Shown piece after piece: positions 58,701-64,000 of a DNA stretch of 64,000 nt (within the stretch, counting starts at the first letter, position 1; each line of letters opens with the position of its first letter). This stretch comes from Tubulanus polymorphus (Eukaryota > Nemertea > Palaeonemertea > Tubulaniformes > Tubulanidae): contig NC_134031.1 in NCBI RefSeq assembly GCF_964204645.1, positions 21,325,307-21,389,306 of the forward strand. Direction: 5' to 3'. The translations under genes were made by a program, and so were the position numbers. The notes beneath the pieces are model-generated. The model was not told the DNA's origin and did not search any database. It saw nothing but the letters and a program-made list of their open reading frames with translations.

Positions 58701-61700
58701 TTGATGGGTTAGGGTGAACTGAACTGATTTCAAATAGATGGGTGGAAAGAATCAGAATTTTCTGGCTGCCTTTGGTTCTAAAGATGATGGACTCAATCTG
58801 AAAAGATGGGCAAAGGCGTATTGAACTGATTTCAAAGAGATAGGTGGAAAGATTAAGAATTTTGTGGCTATTTATGCTCCTGAAGATGATGGACTCGATC
58901 TGAAATGATAGGTTAAGGTAAACTGAACTGATTTCGAGCAGATGGACTGAAAGATACAGATTTTTCTTGCAAAATAGGGTCCTAAAGATGATGAGTTCTA
59001 TCTTAATTGATGGGTTAGGGTGTACTGAACTGATTTCAAATAGATAGGTGGAAAGATTAAGAATTTTCTGGTTATTTATGCTCCTGAAGATGATGGACTC
59101 GATCTGAAATGATAGGTTAAGGTAAACTGAACTGATTTCGAGTAGATGGACTGAAAGATACAGATTTTTCTTGCAAAATAGGGTCCTAAAGATGATGAGT
59201 TCAATCTTAATTGATGGGTTAGGGTGTACTGAACTGATTTCAAATAGATAGGTGGAAAGATTAAGAATTTTCTGGTTATTTATGCTCCTGAAGATGATGG
59301 ACTCGATCTGAAATGATAGGTTAAGGTAAACTGAACTGATTTCGAATAGATGGACTGAAAGATACAGATTTTTCTTGCAAAATAGGGTCCTAAAGATGAT
59401 GAATTCTATCTTAATTGATGGGTTAGGGTGAACTGAACTGATTTCAAATAGATAGGTTGAAAGAATCAGAATTTTCTTGCTGCCTTAGGTTCTGAAGATG
59501 ATGGACTCAATCTGAAAAGATGGGTTAAGGCGTATTGAACTGATTTCAAATAGATAGGTGGAAAGATTAAGAATTTTCTGGCTATTTATGCTCCTGAAGA
59601 TGATGGACTCGATCTGAAATGATAGGTTAAGGTAAACTGAACTGATTTCGAGTAGATGGACTGAAAGATACAGATTTTTCTTGCAAAATAGGGTCCTAAA
59701 GATGATGAATTCTATCATAATTGATGGGTTAGGGTGTACTGAACTGATTTCAAATAGATAGGTTGAAAGATTAAGAACTTTCTGGCTGCTTTTGGTTCTG
59801 AAGATGATGGATTCAATCTGAAAAGATGGGTTAAGGCGTATTGAACTGATTTCAAATGGATAGGTGGAAAGATTAAGAATTTTCTGGCTATTTATGCTCC
59901 TGAAGATGATGGACTCGATCTGAAATGATAGGTTAAGGTAAACTGAACTGATTTCGAGTAGATGGACTGAAAGATACAGATTTTTCTTGCAAAATAGGGT
60001 CCTAAAGATGATGAATTCTATCTTAATTGATGGGTTAGGGTGAACTGAACTGATTTCAAATAGATAGGTGGAAAGAATCAGAATTTTCTGGCTGCCTTTG
60101 GTTCTGAAGATGATGGACTCAATCTGAAAAGATGGGCAAAGGCGTATTGAACTGATTTCAAATAGATAGGTGGAAAGATTAAGAATTTTCTGGCTATTTA
60201 TGCTACTGAAGATGATGGACTCGATCTGAAATGATAGGTTAAGGTAGACTGAACTGATTTCGAGTAGATGGACTGAAAGATACAGATTTTTCTTGCAAAA
60301 AAAGGTCCTAAAGATGATGAGTTCTATCTTAATTGATGGGTTAGGGTGTACTGAACTGATTTCAAATAGATAGGTGGAAAGATTAAGAATTTTCGGGCTA
60401 TTTATGCTCCTGAAGATGATGGACTCGATCTGAAATGATAGGTTAAGGTAAACTGAACTGATTTCGAATAGATGGACTGAAAGATACAGATTTTTCTTGC
60501 AAAATAGGGTCCTAAAGATGATGAATTCTATCTTAATTGATGGGTTAGGGTGTACTGAACTGATTTCAAATAGATAGGTTGAAAGAATCAGAATTTTCTG
60601 GCTGCTTTTGGTTCTGAAGATGATGGATTCAATCTGAAAAGATGGGTTAAGGCGTATTGAACTGATTTCAAATGGATAGGTGGAAAGATTAAGAATTTTC
60701 TGGCTATTTATGCTCCTGAAGATGATGGACTCGATCTGAAATGATAGGTTAAGGTAAACTGAACTGATTTCGAGTAGATGGACTGAAAGATACAGATTTT
60801 TCTTGCAAAATAGGGTCCTAAAGATGATGAGTTCTATCTTAATTGATGGGTTAGGGTGTACTGAACTGATTTCAAATAGATAGGTTGAAAGAATCAGAAT
60901 TTTCTGGCTGCTTTTGGTTCTGAAGATGATGGATTCAATCTGAAAAGATGGGTTAAGGCGTATTGAACTGATGTCAAATAGATAGGTGGAAAGATTAAGA
61001 ATTTTCTGGCTATTTATGCTCCTGAAGATGATGGACTCGATCTGAAATGATAGGTTAAGGTAGACTGAACTGATTTCGAGTAGATGGACTGAAAGATTCA
61101 GATTTTTCTTGCAAAATAGGGTCCTAAAGATGATGAATTCTATCTTAATTGATGGGTTAGGGTGAACTGAACTGATTTCAAATAGATGGGTGGAAAGAAT
61201 CAGAATTTTCTGGCTGCCTTTGGTTCTGAAGATGATGGACTCAATCTGAAAAGATGGGCTGAGGCGTATTGAACTGATTTCAAATAGATAGGTGGAAAGA
61301 TTAAGAATTTTCTGGCTATTTATGCTCCTGAAGATGATGGACTCGATCTGAAATGATAGGTTAAGGTAAACTGAACTGATTTCGAGTAGATGGACTGAAA
61401 GATACAGATTTTTCTTGCAAAATAGGGTCCTAAAGATGATGAATTCTATCTTAATTGATGGGTTAGGTTGTACTGAACTGATTTCAAATAGATAGGTTAA
61501 AAGAATCAGAATTTTCTGGCTGCTTTTGGTTCTGAAGATGATGGATTCAATCTGAAAAGATGTGTTAAGGCGTATTGAACTGATTTAAAATAGATAGGTG
61601 GAAAGATTAAGAATTTTCTGGCTATTTATGCTCCTGAAGATGATGGACTCGATCTGAAAAGATGGGCTAAGGCGTATTGAACTGATTTCAAATAGATAGG

Positions 61701-64000
61701 TTGAAAGAATCAGAATTTTCTGGCTGCCTTTGGTTCTGAAGATGATGGACTCAATCTGAAAAGATGGGCTAAGGCGTATTGAACTGATTTCAAATAGATA
61801 GGTTGAAAGAATCAGAATTTTCTGGCTGCTTTTGGTTCTGAAGATGATGGATTCAATCTGAAAAGATGGGTTAAGGCGTATTGAACTGATTTCAAATGGA
61901 TAGGTGGAAAGATTAAGAATTTTCTGGCTATTTATGCTCCTGAAGATGATGGACTCGATCTGGAATGATAGGTTAAGGTAAACTGAACTGATTTCGAGTA
62001 GATGGACTGAAAGATACAGATTTTTCTTGCAAAATAGGGTCCTAAAGATGATGAGTTCAATCTTAATTGATAGGTTAGGGTGTACTGAACTGATTTCAAA
62101 TAGATAGGTGGAAAGATTAAGAATTTTCTGGTTATTTATGCTCCTGAAGATGATGGACTCGATCTGAAATGATAGGTTAAGGTAAACTGAACTGATTTCG
62201 AATAGATGGACTGAAAGATACAGATTTTTCTTGCAAAATAGGGTCCTAAAGATGATGAGTTCTATCTTAATTGATGGGTTAGGGTGTACTGAACTGATTT
62301 CAAATAGATAGGTGGAAAGATTAAGAATTTTCGGGCTATTTATGCTCCTGAAGATGATGGACTCGATCTGAAATGATAGGTTAAGGTAAACTGAACTGAT
62401 TTCGAATAGATGGACTGAAAGATACAGATTTTTCTTGCAAAATAGGGTCCTAAAGATGATGAATTCTATCTTAATTGATGGGTTAGGGTGTACTGAACTG
62501 ATTTCAAATAGATAGGTTGAAAGAATCAGAATTTTCTGGCTGCTTTTGGTTCTGAAGATGATGGATTCAATCTGAAAAGATGTGTTAAGGCGTATTGAAC
62601 TGATTTCAAATAGATAGGTGGAAAGATTAAGAATTTTCTGGCTATTTATGCTCCTGAAGATGATGGACTCGATCTGAAATGATAGGTTAAGGTAGACTGA
62701 ACTGATTTCGAGTAGATGGACTGAAAGATACAGATTTTTCTTGCAAAATAGGGTCCTAAAGATGATGAGTTCTATCTTAATTGATGGGTTAGGGTGTACT
62801 GAACTGATTTCAAATAGATAGGTGGAAAGAATCAGAATTTTCTGGCTGCCTTTGGTTCTGAAGATGATGGACTCAATCTGAAAAGATGGGCTAAGGCGTA
62901 TTGAACTGATTTCAAATAGATAGGTGGAAAGATTAAGAATTTTCTGGCTATTTATGCTCCTGAAGATGATGGACTCGATCTGAAATGATAGGTTAAGGTA
63001 GACTGAACTGATTTCGAGTAGATGGACTGAAAGATACAGATTTTTCTTGCAAAAAAGGGTCCTAAAGATGATGAGTTCTATCTTAATTGATGGGTTAGGG
63101 TGTACTGAACTGATTTCAAATAGATAGGTGGAAAGATTAAGAATTTTCTGGCTATTTATGCTCCTGAAGATAATGGACTCGATCTGAAATGATAGGTTAA
63201 GGTAAACTGAACTGATTTCGAGTAGATGGACTGTAAGATACAGATTTTTCTTGCAAAATAGGGTCCTAAAGATGATGAATTCTATCTTAATTGATGGGTT
63301 AGGGTGTACTGAACTGATTTCAAATAGATAGGTTGAAAGAATCAGAATTTTATGGCTGCTTTTGGTTCTGAAGATGATGGATTCAATCTGAAAAGATGTG
63401 TTAAGGCGTATTGAACTGATTTCAAATAGATAGGTGGAAAGATTAAGAATTTTCTGGCTATTTATGCTCCTGAAGATGATGGACTCGATCTGAAATGATA
63501 GGTTAAGGTAGACTGAACTGATTTCGAGTAGATGGACTGAAAGATACAGATTTTTCTTGCAAAATAGGGTCCTAAAGATGATGAGTTCTATCTTAATTGA
63601 TGGGTTAGGGTGTACTGAACTGATTTCAAATAGATAGGTTGAAAGAATCAGAATTTTCTGGCTGCTTTTGGTTCTGAAGATGATGGACTCAATCTGAAAA
63701 GATGGGTTAAGGCGTATTGAACTGATGTCAAATAGATAGGTGGAAAGATTAAGAATTTTCTGGCTATTTATGCTCCTGAAGATGATGGACTCGATCTGAA
63801 ATGATAGGTTAAGGTAGACTGAACTGATTTCGAGTAGATGGACTGAAAGATACAGATTTTTCTTGCAAAATAGGGTCCTAAAGATGATGAATTCTATCTT
63901 AATTGATGGGTTAGGGTGAACTGAACTGATTTCAAATAGATGGGTGGAAAGAATCAGAATTTTCTGGCTGCCTTTGGTTCTAAAGATGATGGACTCAATC
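34711..64000 (+). repeat. 102-bp satellite array with higher-order repeats, right part
   Basis: About 287 monomers of 102 bp, classes A, B and C as in 1-1603, mostly ABC with extra AB steps. Monomer starts at 34740, 61566 and 63708 are exact multiples of 102 apart (263 and 284 units), so there is no net indel. The marker 'ttgctgccttagg' recurs near 36323, 36935, 40607, 43463, 47135, 50399, 52439, 55703 and 59477, giving steps of 612, 3672, 2856, 3672, 3264, 2040, 3264 and 3774 bp. Private variants confirm 3672-bp copies (gagtatatgg at 44248 and 47920; ctgaattgat at 42603 and 46275) and 5202-bp copies (ctgtaag near 58029 and 63231). The array continues past the window. Confidence 0.97.
61566..61871 (+). 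repeat. hybrid monomers breaking the ABC order
   Basis: The A monomer at 61566 ends with a C-type tail (gatctgaaaagatggg). The next two monomers (61668 and 61770) have an A-type head (taaggcgtattga) and a C-type body (ggttgaaagaatcag). B monomers are missing here although the 102-bp register is kept. This is the expected product of out-of-register exchange between A and C monomers within the shared 'actgatttcaaatagatagg' core. Confidence 0.8.

Noticed and set aside
34711-64000. Telomere-like 'gggttagggt' in many B/C junctions
   Set aside because: It is a single 10-mer within each longer repeat, not a run of TTAGGG, and is explained by the monomer sequence.

Overview
This window looks like repeat-rich, non-coding DNA from an invertebrate animal; I recognise no host protein-coding gene. 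The animal assignment rests on a BEL/Pao LTR retrotransposon (a metazoan group), Polinton/Maverick genes, a tRNA-derived SINE, a LINE reverse-transcriptase remnant and clusters of CTCF-like motifs. The species cannot be named from the sequence.

Layout. (1) 1-1603 and 34711-64000 are one satellite family: a 102-bp monomer in three classes (A, B, C), mostly in ABC trimers with intercalated AB dimers, and in multi-kb higher-order repeats (3672, 5202, 5304 and 6528 bp). The right array keeps exact 102-bp register for at least 284 monomers. (2) Two gaps of exactly 200 N (1604-1803, 34511-34710) isolate a 32.7-kb contig. If gap-contig-gap is removed, the satellite rejoins with no base lost or gained, at both monomer and higher-order level, so the placement of this contig is suspect. 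(3) Inside the contig, 1804-5945 (minus strand) and 31353-34510 (plus strand) are inverted, outward-facing ends of the same AT-rich Polinton family. The left one has intact ORFs for a packaging ATPase and a chromodomain integrase, then two broken genes. The right one has an intact HNH endonuclease and a gene cut by the gap. Each ends in a long palindrome opening AGTAATAGGGG. (4) 5945-13480 is a mosaic of a block duplicated at 27370-29345 (containing the SINE) and three head-to-tail 1.8-2.0-kb units joined by (TAA)n and hairpin cassettes. (5) 13521-25614 is a second Polinton segment on the plus strand: a protein-primed DNA polymerase B pseudogene, a small ORF and a frameshifted minor-capsid-like gene. 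The polymerase is split by a complete, young but disabled BEL/Pao element (17382-24375; two 617-bp LTRs, target duplication GTTGC). (6) 25615-31352 holds unrecognised DNA, the duplicated block, a tandem tRNA-SINE, a LINE fragment and more junction modules. (7) 31906-33170 is an insertion in the right Polinton end, with four tandem hairpins whose stems differ in sequence but stay paired.

The Polinton genes would together serve integration (integrase), genome packaging (ATPase), replication (PolB) and virion structure (minor capsid), but no complete element is present: no major capsid or protease gene is seen, PolB is heavily mutated, and the pieces lie in different orientations. The BEL element would make Gag and Pol for its own copying, but carries one nonsense codon and two apparent mutational frameshifts, besides a Gag-Pol frame change that may be natural.
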